Positions 8,122 to 17,737 of a stretch of 64,000 nt of DNA are shown here, piece after piece. The DNA is from Pleurodeles waltl (taxonomy: Eukaryota; Chordata; Amphibia; Caudata; Salamandridae): contig NW_027150021.1 of NCBI RefSeq assembly GCF_031143425.1, positions 1-64,000 of the forward strand, read 5' to 3'. Every line of letters starts with the position of its first letter. The first letter of the stretch is position 1. The position numbers and the translations under genes were made by a program. Below the pieces are notes generated by a model that saw nothing but the letters and a program-made list of their open reading frames with translations, was not told where the DNA came from and ran no database searches.

Positions 8122-9975
8122 ATGTCTGGCACAGGCCAAAATGTTGATCTGTCCAAACTTGCATATGATCACCCTAGCTGGAAAGGAGCAAGGAGTCTCT
8201 GGTTAGAGAGAGGTTTGAGTGTAGGGAAGAATCCTTCCTTGGAATTGTTACTTAACATGCTTAGAGAACAGGATAAGGCTAGAAGTCCCCCATCTGTTGA
8301 AAAAGTAGCTAATGGTTCCCAATATGATCCAGGGACTCCCCCAGGAAAAGATTCAGGAAAGAAACTTCCTAGCCTGCCCATTACTAGACAGTCTAGCATA
8401 GTTGGTAATGATGAAGAGCCACACCATACAAATAGTGTTGTCTCACATCATAGCAAAAGCATTTATTCACACCACAGTGGTACTGATGTTTCTGTTAGCC
8501 AAGCTGTTAGGGTGCCCTCTGTAAGGGACAGGTCTCCTTCTGTCCATTCTCACCATACTTCTGTTTCAAGGCATGTCCCTCCCACCCACCCTGATGACAG
8601 ATTGTTAGAAAGGGAGCTCAATAGATTGAGAGTGGAACAAACCAGACTGAAGCTCAAGAAGCAACAGCTGGATTTGGATAGACAGACTTTAGAAGTAGAG
8701 AAGGAGAGACAGAAACTGGGTTTAGAAACCCATGGTGGCAGCAGCAGTATTCCCCATAGTCATCCTGCAAAAGAGCATGATTCCAGGAATCTGCATAAGA
8801 TAGTTCCCCCTTATAAGGAGGGGGATGACATTAACAAGTGGTTTGCTGCACTTGAGAGGGCCTGTGCTGTACAGGATGTCCCTCAAAGGCAGTGGGCTGC
8901 TATCCTATGGCTATCATTTAGTGGAAAAGGTAGGGATAGGCTCCTTACTGTAAAAGAAAATGAAGCTAATGATTACAAAGTTCTTAAGAATGCACTCCTG
9001 GATGGTTATGGCTTAACCACTGAACAGTACAGGATAAAGTTCAGAGAGACCAAAAAGGAGTCTTCACAAGACTGGGTTGATTTCATTGACCATTCAGTGA
9101 AGGCCCTGGAGGGGTGGTTACATGGCAGTAAAGTTACTGATTATGACAGCCTGTATAACTTGATCCTGAGAGAGCATATTCTTAATAATTGTGTGTCTGA
9201 TTTGTTGCACCAGTACTTGATGGACTCTGATCTGACCTCTCCCCAAGAATTGGGAAAGAAGGCAGACAAATGGGTCAGAACAAGGGTGAACAGAAAAGTT
9301 CATACAGGGGGTGACAAAGATGGCAACAAGAAGACGGATGGTAAGTCTTCTGACAAGGGTGGGGACAAATCTAAAAATGAGTCTTCATCAGGCCCACAAA
9401 AACACTCTGGTGGGGGTGGTGGGCCCAAATCCTCTTCTAATCAAAACAAGGAAAAGAAACCATGGTGCTATTTATGTAAAGTAAAAGGCCATTGGACAAC
9501 AGATCCCAGTTGTCCAAAGAAAAGCACCAAGCCTCCTACCACTACAACCCCTACTGCTACCCCTAGTGTCCCTACTAATAGCAGTGGTGGTGGGAGCAAA
9601 CCTACTAATAGCCAATCCAAGGGAGTAGCTGGGCTCACTATTGGTAACTTAGTTGGGGTTGGCCTTGTTAGGGAGGCCACAGAGGCTGTGTTAGTCTCTG
9701 AGGGGGCTATTGATTTAGCCACCTTAGTTGCTTGTCCCCTTAATATGGATAAGTACAAGCAGCTACCCCTAATAAATGGTGTTGAGGTTCAGGCCTACAG
9801 GGACACTGGAGCCAGTGTGACTATGGTCATAGAGAAACTGGTCCACCCTGAACATCACCTACTTGGTCACCAGTACCAAGTAACCGATGCTCACAACAAC
9901 ACACTTAGCCACCCCATGGCTGTTGTTAATCTCAACTGGGGGGGGGGGTTACTGGTCCAAAGAAAGTTGTGGTAG
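8122..9975 (+). CDS. gag: Gag and N-terminal protease of element A
   Basis: 617-codon ORF starting at the ATG after the leader; all family-1 copies share the start MSGTGQ/K. In order: an N-terminal ~35-residue helix-turn-helix stretch (SAP-like in pattern, weak), a Ser/His-rich linker, a charged coiled coil (about residues 155-205), and a capsid region (about 215-385) whose second half resembles the SCAN fold (a domain known to derive from Gmr1-like capsids). Next come a basic/Gly-Ser linker, a zinc knuckle C449-C452-H457-C464 (CX2CX4HX6C) and protease motif DTGAS at D561. The capsid would assemble the cytoplasmic particle and the knuckle bind RNA. The ORF leaves the protease frame at an 11-G run (9938-9948), so the last ~10 residues are not native protease. 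The protease continues at 9949 in another frame. Confidence 0.88.
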   Translation: MSGTGQNVDLSKLAYDHPSWKGARSLWLERGLSVGKNPSLELLLNMLREQDKARSPPSVEKVANGSQYDPGTPPGKDSGKKLPSLPITRQSSIVGNDEEPHHTNSVVSHHSKSIYSHHSGTDVSVSQAVRVPSVRDRSPSVHSHHTSVSRHVPPTHPDDRLLERELNRLRVEQTRLKLKKQQLDLDRQTLEVEKERQKLGLETHGGSSSIPHSHPAKEHDSRNLHKIVPPYKEGDDINKWFAALERACAVQDVPQRQWAAILWLSFSGKGRDRLLTVKENEANDYKVLKNALLDGYGLTTEQYRIKFRETKKESSQDWVDFIDHSVKALEGWLHGSKVTDYDSLYNLILREHILNNCVSDLLHQYLMDSDLTSPQELGKKADKWVRTRVNRKVHTGGDKDGNKKTDGKSSDKGGDKSKNESSSGPQKHSGGGGGPKSSSNQNKEKKPWCYLCKVKGHWTTDPSCPKKSTKPPTTTTPTATPSVPTNSSGGGSKPTNSQSKGVAGLTIGNLVGVGLVREATEAVLVSEGAIDLATLVACPLNMDKYKQLPLINGVEVQAYRDTGASVTMVIEKLVHPEHHLLGHQYQVTDAHNNTLSHPMAVVNLNWGGGLLVQRKLW

Positions 9976-11636
9976 CCACAGATTTACCTGTAGACTGTCT
10001 ACTAGGAAATGATTTGGAGACATCAGCTTGGTCAGATGTGGAGTTGGAGGCCCATGCAGCAATGCTGGGCATCCCTGGGCATATTTTTGCTTTGACAAGG
10101 GCTCAGGCCAAAAAGCAAAATGGACAGGGAAGCTTGGATCCTGGAACAATGGACCAAGTGCTCCCTAAAGCTAGGGCTAGTAGAAGCAAACCACTTCCTA
10201 CTATCCCTCCCTCTACAGTGGATTCAACTTCTGAGGAAGAAGAATTCCCTCCCTGTGCGGAACCTACACCAGAGGAGCTGGAAGCAGACACTGCTGAGCT
10301 TTTGGGTGAAGGGGGGCCTGCCAGGGAGGAGCTGAGTGTGGCACAGCAAACCTGTCCCACATTAGAGGGTCTAAGACAGCAAGCTGTGAAACAGGCTAAT
10401 GGGGATGTCAGTGACTCTCACAGAGTTTACTGGGAGGACAACCTCTTGTACACTGAGCATAGGGATCCTAAACCTGGAGCTGCCAGGAGATTAGTGATTC
10501 CTCAGGAGTACAGAAAGTTCCTCCTAACTCTTGCCCACGACATTCCCCTAGCTGGGCACCTGGGTCAAATGAAAACTTGGGACAGACTTGTTCCCTTGTT
10601 TCATTGGCCTAGGATGTCTGAGGACACAAAAGATTTTTGTAAGTCCTGTGAAACCTGTCAAGCCAGTGGCATAACAGGTGGCACACCAAAGGCACTCCTT
10701 ATTCCACTGCCTGTGGTTGGGGTCCCCTTTGAAAGGGTAGGGGTTGACATAGTTGGCCCCCTTGACCCTCCTACTGCTTCAGGCAATAGGTTTATCTTGG
10801 TGGTAGTGGACCATGCCACAAGATACCCTGAAGCAATTCCTTCAAGGACCACTACAGCACCTGCAGTGGCAAAGGCCCTCCTGGGAATATTTTCTAGGGT
10901 GGGCTTCCCAAAGGAAGTAGTATCAGACAGGGGAAGCAATTTCATGTCTGCATACTTAAAGGCCATGTGGAAGGAGTGTGGTGTAACTTACAAGTTCACA
11001 ACACCCTATCATCCACAAACAAATGGACTGGTGGAGAGATTTAATAAAACTCTCAAAGGCATGATTATGGGTCTCCCTGAAAAACTCCGCAGGAGATGAG
11101 ATATCCTTCTACCATGCCTCCTTTTTGCCTACAGGGAGGTACCCCAGAAAGGAGTGGGCTTCAGCCCCTTTGAACTTCTTTTTGGACACCCTGTTAGGGG
11201 TCCACTCACACTTGTAAAGGAGGGTTGGGAACAACCTTTAAAAGCTCCTAAGCAGGATATTGTGGATTATGTACTTGGCCTCAGATCAAGGATGGCTGAG
11301 TACATGAAAAAGGCCTGCAAAAACCTTCAGGCCAGCCAAGAGCTCCAGAAGCAATGGCATGATCAGAAGACTGTTTTGGTTCAGTACCAACCAGGGCAGA
11401 AAGTGTGGGTCTTGGAGCCTGTGGCCCCAAGAGCACTCCAAGATAAATGGAGTGGACCCCACACAATTGTTGAAAAGAAGGGAGAAGTCACCTATTTAGT
11501 TGACTTAGGCACTGCCAGGAGTCCCCTTAGGGTGCTCCATGTCAACCGCCTGAAACCCTACTATGACAGGGCTGATCTCACCCTGCTCATGGCAACTGAT
11601 GAGGGACAGGAAGAAGACAGTGATCCTCTACCTGAT
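9949..11636 (+). pseudogene. pol: Protease C-terminus and integrase of element A, one stop, cut by B
   Basis: Continues the protease after the G run (LLGND motif), then an acidic Pro-rich linker. The integrase that follows has a zinc-binding HHCC (AHD, GHLGQ, CETC), a catalytic triad with VDIVGP, SDRGSN and GLVERF, and a C-terminal GPY/F-type module (WSGPHTIV...HVNRLKPYY). A TGA at 11097-11099 replaces the Trp that other copies have after the RRR run; the frame is otherwise open to 11636. There the CTGAT duplication and element B interrupt it. The RT of the same element resumes at 20883, so the order integrase then RT is real here. Confidence 0.88.
11632..11636. repeat. Target-site duplication of element B, left copy (CTGAT)
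   Basis: CTGAT before B's LTR at 11637 and again at 20883-20887. Joining the two sides of A across B restores the reading DPLPDLFSSTEQ seen uninterrupted in C and O. Confidence 0.94.
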
Positions 11637-14600
11637 TGTAGGAGGCTGGACTGGCTTGTAGTGAGTACCACGGGGTACTTGCACCTTGCACCAGGCCCAG
11701 TTATCCCTTATTAGTGTATAGGGTGTCTAGCAGCTTAGGCTGATAGATAATGGTAGCTTAGCAGAGCAGCTCAGGCTGAACTAGGAGACGTGTGAAGCTA
11801 CTACAGTACCACTTAGTGTCATATGCACAATATCACAAGAAAACACAATACACAGTTATACTAAAAATAAAGGTACTTTATTTTTATGACAATATGCCAA
11901 AGTATCTTAGAGTGTACCCTCAGTGAGAGGATAGGAAATATACACAAGATATATATACACAATAGCAAAAATATGCAGTATAGTCTTAGAAAACAGTGCA
12001 AACAATGTATAGTTACAATAGGATGCAATGGGGAAACATAGGGATAGGGGCAACACAAACCATATACTCCAAAAGTGGAATGCGAACCACGAATGGACCC
12101 CAAACCTATGTGACCTTGTAGAGGGTCGCTGGGACTATTAGAAAATAGTGAGAGTTAGAAAAATAACCCTCCCCAAGACCCTGAAAAGTGAGTGCAAAGT
12201 GCACCAAAGTTCCCCTAAGGACAAAATAGTTGTGTTAGAGGGAAAATGCAAGGAAAACACAAATCAGCAATGCAACAACGATGGATTCCTGACTGAGGGT
12301 ACCTGTGGAACAAGGGGACCAAGTCCAAAAGTCACAAGCAACTCGGAGATGGGCAGATGCCCAAGAAATGCCAGCGGTTGGTGCAAAGAAGCTCTTACTA
12401 GGCTGAAGAACTGTAAATACTGCAGGAACGACAAGGGCTAGAGACTTCCCCTTTGGAGGATGGATCCCCCACTCCTTGGAGAGTCGTGCAAAAGTGTTTT
12501 CCCGCCGGATGGACGCCAACAAGCCTTGCTACACGCAAATCGTGCGTTTGGCGTTTTTGGACGCTGCTGGGGCCCAGGAGGGACCAGGAGGTCGCAAATT
12601 GGACCTGCAGAGAGAGGGGACGTCGTGCAAGACAAAGAACCCTCACTGAAGCCGGTAGCACCCGGAGAAGTGCCAGAAACAGGCACTACGAGGATGCGTG
12701 AAACGGTGCTCGCCGAAGTTGCACAAAGGAGTCCCACGTCGCCGGAGACCAACTTAGAAAGTCGTGCAATGCAGGTTAGAGTGCCGTGGACCCAGGCTTG
12801 GCTGTGCACGAAGGATTTCCGCCGGAAGTGCACAGGGGCCGGAGTAGCTTGCAAAGTCGCGGTTCCCAGCAATGCAGCCCAGCGAGGTGAGGCAAGGACT
12901 TACCTCCACCAAACTTGGGCTGAAGAGTCACTGGACTGTGGGGGTCACTTGGACGGTGTCGCTGGATTCGAGGGACCTCGCTCGTCGTGCTGAGAGGAGA
13001 CCCAAGGGACAGGTAATGCAGCTTTTTGGTGCCTGCGGTTGCAGGGGGAAGATTCCGTCGACCCACGGGAGATTTCTTCGGAGCTTCTGGTGCAGAGAGG
13101 AGGCAGACTACCCCCACAGCATGCACAAGCAGGAAAACAGTCGAGAAGGCGGCAGGATCAGCGTTACAGAGTTGCAGTAGTCGTCTTTGCTACTATGTTG
13201 CAGGTTTGCAGGCTTCCAGCGCGGTCAGCGGTCGATTCCTTATCAGAAGGTGAAGAGGGAGATGCAGAGGAACTCGGCTGAGCTCATGCATTCGTTATCT
13301 AAAGTTTCCCCAGAGACAGAGACCCTAAATAGCCAGAAAAGAGGGTTTGGCTACCTAGGAGAGAGGAAAGGCTACTAACACCTGAAGGAGCCTATCAGCA
13401 GGAGTCTCTGACGTCACCTGGTGGCACTGGCCACTCAGAGCAGTCCAGTGTGCCAGCAGTACCTCTGTTTCCAAGATGGCAGAGGTCTGGAGCACACTGG
13501 AGGAGCTCTGGACACCTCCCAGGGGAGGTGCAGGTCAGGGGAGTGGTCACTCCCCTTTCCTTTGTCCAGTTTCGCGCCAGAGCAGGGGCTAAGGGGTCCC
13601 TGAACCGGTGTAGACTGGCTTATGCAGAATTGGGCACATCTGTGCCCAACAAAGCATTTCCAGAGGCTGGGGGAGGCTACTCCTCCCCTGCCTTCACACC
13701 ATTTTCCAAAGGGAGAGGGTGTCACACCCTCTCTCAGAGGAAGTTCTTTGTTCTGCCATCCTGGGCCAGGCCTGGCTGGACCCCAGGAGGGCAGCTGCCT
13801 GTCTGAGGGGTTGGCAGCAGCAGCAGCTGCAGTGAAACCCCAGGAAGGGCAGTCTGGCAGTACCAGGGTCTGTGCTACAGACCACTGGGATCATGGAATT
13901 GTACCAACAATGCCAGGATGGCATAGAGGGGGCAATTCCATGATCATAGACATGTTACATGGCCATATTCGGAGTTACCATGGTGAAGCTACATATAGGT
14001 AGTGACCTATATGTAGTGCACGCGTGTAATGGTGTCCCCGCACTCACAAAGTTCAGTGAATTGGCTCTGAACAATGTGGGGGCACCTTGGCTAGTGCCAG
14101 GGTGCCCTCACACTAAGTAACTTTGCACCTAACCTTTACCAGGTAAAGGTTAGACATATAGGTGACTTATAAGTTACTTAAGTGCAGTGTAAAATGGCTG
14201 TGAAATAACGTGGACGTTATTTCACTCAGGCTGCAGTGGCAAGCCTGTGTAAGAATTGTCAGAGCTCCCTATGGGTGGCAAAAGAAATGCTGCAGCCCAT
14301 AGGGATCTCCTGGAACCCCAATACCCTGGGTACCTCAGTACCATATACTAGGGAATTATAAGGGTGTTCCAGTAAGCCAATGTAAATTGGTAAAAATGGT
14401 CACTAGCCTGTCAGTGACAATTTGAAAGTAATGAGAGAGCATAACCACTGAGGTTCTGGTTAGCAGAGCCTCAGTGAGACAGTTAGGCACCACACAGGGA
14501 ACATACACATGCACACCTATGAGCACTGGGGCCCTGTGTGACAGGGTCCCAGTGACACATACATATAGGCCACAAACCTATGAGCACTGGGGTCCTGACC

Positions 14601-14780
14601 AGCAGGATCCCAGTGACACATAACAACCATACTGAAAACATGGTGTTTTCACTATGAGCACTGAGGCCTGGCTATCAGGATCCCAGTGAGACAGTGAAAA
14701 CAGTGACAAACACCCTGACATACACTCACAAACAGGCCAAAAGTGGGGGTAACAAGGCTAGAAAGAGGCTACCTCTCACA
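11637..14780 (-). repeat. 3' LTR of element B (3144 bp)
   Basis: On the plus strand it runs from TGTAGGAGGC to CTCTCACA. In the sense direction the U3 start is TGTGAGAGG...; the body matches family 1. The U3 start contains three tandem hairpin modules (14524-14688) where the A-type LTR has one. It carries an antisense 177-codon ORF at 12460-12993 (see findings). Confidence 0.92.
14524..14688. repeat. Three tandem copies of the CACTGGG hairpin module
   Basis: Copies at 14524-14554 (inner stem CCCTGT/ACAGGG), 14585-14615 (TCCTG/CAGGA) and 14659-14688 (more diverged). Spacers contain TGACACATA. The second copy has changed both members of a pair relative to the first. The 5' LTR of B has the same three at about 20626-20790. 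Confidence 0.85.
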
Positions 14781-14796
14781 CAACCCCCCCCCAAAC
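14781..14796 (-). other. Polypurine tract of element B
   Basis: A run of nine C on the plus strand (14784-14792) next to the 3' LTR, i.e. a G run followed by TTG in the sense direction. It is the expected primer for plus-strand DNA synthesis. It is shared in form with A, C and O. Confidence 0.8.
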
Positions 14797-14810
14797 GAAG
14801 GACAATAAGG

Positions 14811-17468
14811 CTAACCTTGGCCAGTTGAGACTTTATTGTCTAAGTGGTGATAAGTAGAGAGTAGCTCTGCAATAGACTGGTTACTCCCTTTATCATCCAC
14901 TATATGGTTACTTCCCTGTGGGGATGTAAACCACCCTGTTTGAAGTTTTTTAGCTAAGCAACAATGTGAAGATGTATTTTCAGAGTTTCTATCAGTAAGT
15001 TTTAGGTTAGAGCAGTGGGAATTGTCCACTGAACCTATTTGTAGTGATGGAAATGCCAGACAGGGATGCTGTCTCAGAAAAGCCATACCTGGGCAAAAAC
15101 TTTGTCCATCTGGCTGGAAGAGAGAACAGGGATGCTGTTTCTCTTGAGTTGGAGCAGGGCAGGGATGCTGTCCTATGATCTCCACACTAGGGCAGGGATG
15201 CTGTCCTAAGTGTTGTGAGGTAGTGCAGGGTTTCTGCACTAAAGTTTCTCTGGGAGGGTTGGAGGGATGCTCCATGTTAACTAAAATGGTGCTGTTTTTC
15301 TCACCAATGTTAGTTATCCCACAGAGAGGTACTTCCACCTCAGGGAGTCCAGCTTTGCCAGCTGATGATTCCCTTGGAACAGGTGCCACCCCAGGAGAGG
15401 TTTCTCCCACCACAGGAATAGTATCCTGAATGGTAGGGTGGTTAGGGGATACTGTGATACCCTTTTTACCTGTTGATGGAGAGGGATCCTGAGTTTTCAG
15501 GCCTTCTCTCCTTTGCTTTTTCATTTCACTTGAAATGAGAGGGAACAATTCCTCAGGGATGCCCAGCATGGCTGCATGGGCATAAAACTCTACATCAGCC
15601 CAACCTGAGGCCTCTAGGTCATTACCTAAGAGACAGTCTACAGGTAAGCTAGGTGATACCACCACCTGCTTAGGGCCAGTAACTCCACCCCAACTAAACT
15701 GAATTATAGCTAAGGGAAGAAACTTAGTGGAGTTATGGACATCAATAATCTTATACTGTTGTCCAATGATGTGTTGATCAGGGTGCACTAGGTTTTCAGT
15801 CACCAAAGTGAAACTGGCACCTGTGTCCCTGTAGGCCAAGGCCTCAACACCATTTATTGAAACTGTCTGCCTGTACTTATCCATTGTAAGGGGACAAGCA
15901 GCCAGTGTGGCAAGGCCAGTGCCACTAGGTGTGACAGAAACTGTCTTGGGACTGATTACATCAGTTTCCACTATGGACCCATAAGTGAACCCAACTACAC
16001 CCTTTGCTTGACTGTTGCCAGCAGTCCCACCACTAGTACCACTACTGCTAGGGGCACTAGAGCTTGATGTATTAGTGGTGGTAGGCTCAGGGGGTTTACC
16101 TGGACAGGACTTATCCCCTGGCCTATGGCCTCTGTTTTTACACACAAAGCACCAAGGCTTTTTAATGTGTGCAGGATGGGAAGAAGAGGAAGAATTTGTT
16201 TTATCCCCACCCTCTGAAGAGTGTTTAAGATTTGAAGTGGGATCTTTGGTTTTACCCTTATCCCCATGCTTATCTTGAGATTTTTCACCATGTTTCTTCT
16301 TATTGCCATCTTTGTCACCCCCTGTATGAACTTTTCTGTTCACCCTTGTTCTGACCCATTTGTCTGCCTTCTTTCCCAATTCTTGGGGAGAGGTCAGATC
16401 AGAGTCTACCAGGTACTGGTGCAACAAATCAGACACACAATTATTAAGTATATGCTCTCTCAGGATTGTGTTATACAGGCTTTCATAATCAGTAACTTTA
16501 CTGCCATGTAACCACCCCTCCAAGGCCTTCACTGAATGGTCAATGAAATCAACCCAGTCTTGTGAAGACTCCTTTTTGGTCTCTCTGAACTTTATCCAGT
16601 ACTGTTCAGTGGTTAAGCCATAACCATCCAGGAGTGCATTCTTAAGAACTTGGAAATTATTAGCATCATTTTCTTTTACAGTAAGGAGCCTATCCCTACC
16701 TTTTCCAGTAAATGATAGCCATAGGATAGCAGCCCACTGCTTTTGAGGGACATCCTGTACAGCACAGGCCCTCTCAAGTGCAGCAAACCACTTGTTAATG
16801 TCATCCCCCTCCTTATAAGGGGGAACTATCTTGTGCAGATTCCTGGAATCATGCTCTTTTGCAGGATGACTATGGGGAATACTGCTGCTGCCACCATGGG
16901 TTTCTAAACCCAACTTCTGTCTTTCCCTCTCTACTTCTAAAGACTGTCTATCCAAATCCAGCTGTTGCTTCTTGAGCTTCAGTCTGGTTTGTTCCACTCT
17001 CAATCTATTGAGCTCCCTTTCTACCAATCTGTCATCAGGGTGGGTGGGAGGGACATTTCTAGATACAGAGGTATGATGGGAATGAACAGAAGGGGACCTG
17101 TCCCTTACAGAGGGCACCCTAACAGCTTGGCTACCAGTATAATGTGAGAGCACACCATTAGTATGGTGTGATTCAACCTCTGTACCAACTATGCTAGACT
17201 GTCTAGTAATGGGCAGGCTGAGAAGTTTCTTTCCTGAACCTTTTCCTGGGGGAGTCCCTGGATCAGATTGAGAACCATTGGCTACTTTTTCTACAGATTG
17301 GGCACTTATGGCCTTATCCTGTACTCTAAGCATATTAATGAACAGTTCTAAGGAAGGATTCTTCCCTACACTCAAACCTCTCTCTATGCAGAGACTCCTT
17401 GCTCCTTTCCAGCTAAGGTGATCATATGCAAGTTTGGACAGTTCAACATTTTGGCCTGTGCCAGACAT
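14811..17468 (-). CDS. Gag-protease polyprotein with novel Cys/His/Pro tail (element B)
   Basis: Unbroken 885-codon ORF. Residues 1-~485 are family-1 Gag: coiled coil ~145-188, capsid with SCAN-like second half ~205-375, zinc knuckle C440-C443-H448-C455. The protease has DTGAS at D548 and LLGND at 613-617, so its active site is intact. From ~640 to ~865 there is no integrase or RT. Instead a low-complexity tail contains a QHPC motif at C759, C770, C781 and C803, with a degenerate copy (QSFC) at C792, about 11 residues apart, plus a CC pair near 836. The last 16 residues (LSTYHHLDNKV...) match the extreme C-terminus of C's Gag-Pol, so the tail replaced the middle of pol while keeping both ends. 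It probably packages its own RNA and borrows integrase/RT. I do not recognise the tail. Confidence 0.9.
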   Translation of the reverse strand: MSGTGQNVELSKLAYDHLSWKGARSLCIERGLSVGKNPSLELFINMLRVQDKAISAQSVEKVANGSQSDPGTPPGKGSGKKLLSLPITRQSSIVGTEVESHHTNGVLSHYTGSQAVRVPSVRDRSPSVHSHHTSVSRNVPPTHPDDRLVERELNRLRVEQTRLKLKKQQLDLDRQSLEVERERQKLGLETHGGSSSIPHSHPAKEHDSRNLHKIVPPYKEGDDINKWFAALERACAVQDVPQKQWAAILWLSFTGKGRDRLLTVKENDANNFQVLKNALLDGYGLTTEQYWIKFRETKKESSQDWVDFIDHSVKALEGWLHGSKVTDYESLYNTILREHILNNCVSDLLHQYLVDSDLTSPQELGKKADKWVRTRVNRKVHTGGDKDGNKKKHGEKSQDKHGDKGKTKDPTSNLKHSSEGGDKTNSSSSSHPAHIKKPWCFVCKNRGHRPGDKSCPGKPPEPTTTNTSSSSAPSSSGTSGGTAGNSQAKGVVGFTYGSIVETDVISPKTVSVTPSGTGLATLAACPLTMDKYRQTVSINGVEALAYRDTGASFTLVTENLVHPDQHIIGQQYKIIDVHNSTKFLPLAIIQFSWGGVTGPKQVVVSPSLPVDCLLGNDLEASGWADVEFYAHAAMLGIPEELFPLISSEMKKQRREGLKTQDPSPSTGKKGITVSPNHPTIQDTIPVVGETSPGVAPVPRESSAGKAGLPEVEVPLCGITNIGEKNSTILVNMEHPSNPPRETLVQKPCTTSQHLGQHPCPSVEIIGQHPCPAPTQEKQHPCSLFQPDGQSFCPGMAFLRQHPCLAFPSLQIGSVDNSHCSNLKLTDRNSENTSSHCCLAKKLQTGWFTSPQGSNHIVDDKGSNQSIAELLSTYHHLDNKVSTGQG

Positions 17469-17737
17469 TTTTTTGAGAGAGTTAAAGTGATAGAAAAAGA
17501 AAAAAAAGTTTTCAGAACTTTTTGGAAAGACAGAAAAAACTTTTTAAACTTTTAAGAATTATTTGAAAGTTTAGAAGTACTTTTCAGCACTTAGAAAAGA
17601 GTGAAAAGAGGAAATGCAAAACTTTTTGGCTATGTGTATATACACTGACCTTGTTTTGTATATTTTTCTCTTATGAAAAGTACAATGACAAGAGTGGTAA
17701 GTAGTCTCAAGCACTTATCCCACCACTGCACAACCAA
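17469..17737 (-). other. Leader and primer-binding site of element B
   Basis: The primer site lies at 17717-17736 on the minus strand, one base inside the 5' LTR, with one difference (G to T in CAGCGG) from A's. An AT-rich tract of AAAAGTTT-like runs precedes the ATG at 17466-17468. No ORF. Confidence 0.7.

Noticed and set aside
11637..11714. Extension of A's integrase frame past 11636
   Set aside because: The sequence after 11636 is B's LTR in reverse; the residues are not part of the integrase.
14524..14688. CRISPR-like array (regular repeats with spacers)
   Set aside because: Only three diverged copies, themselves hairpins, inside a eukaryotic LTR with flanking retrotransposon genes.
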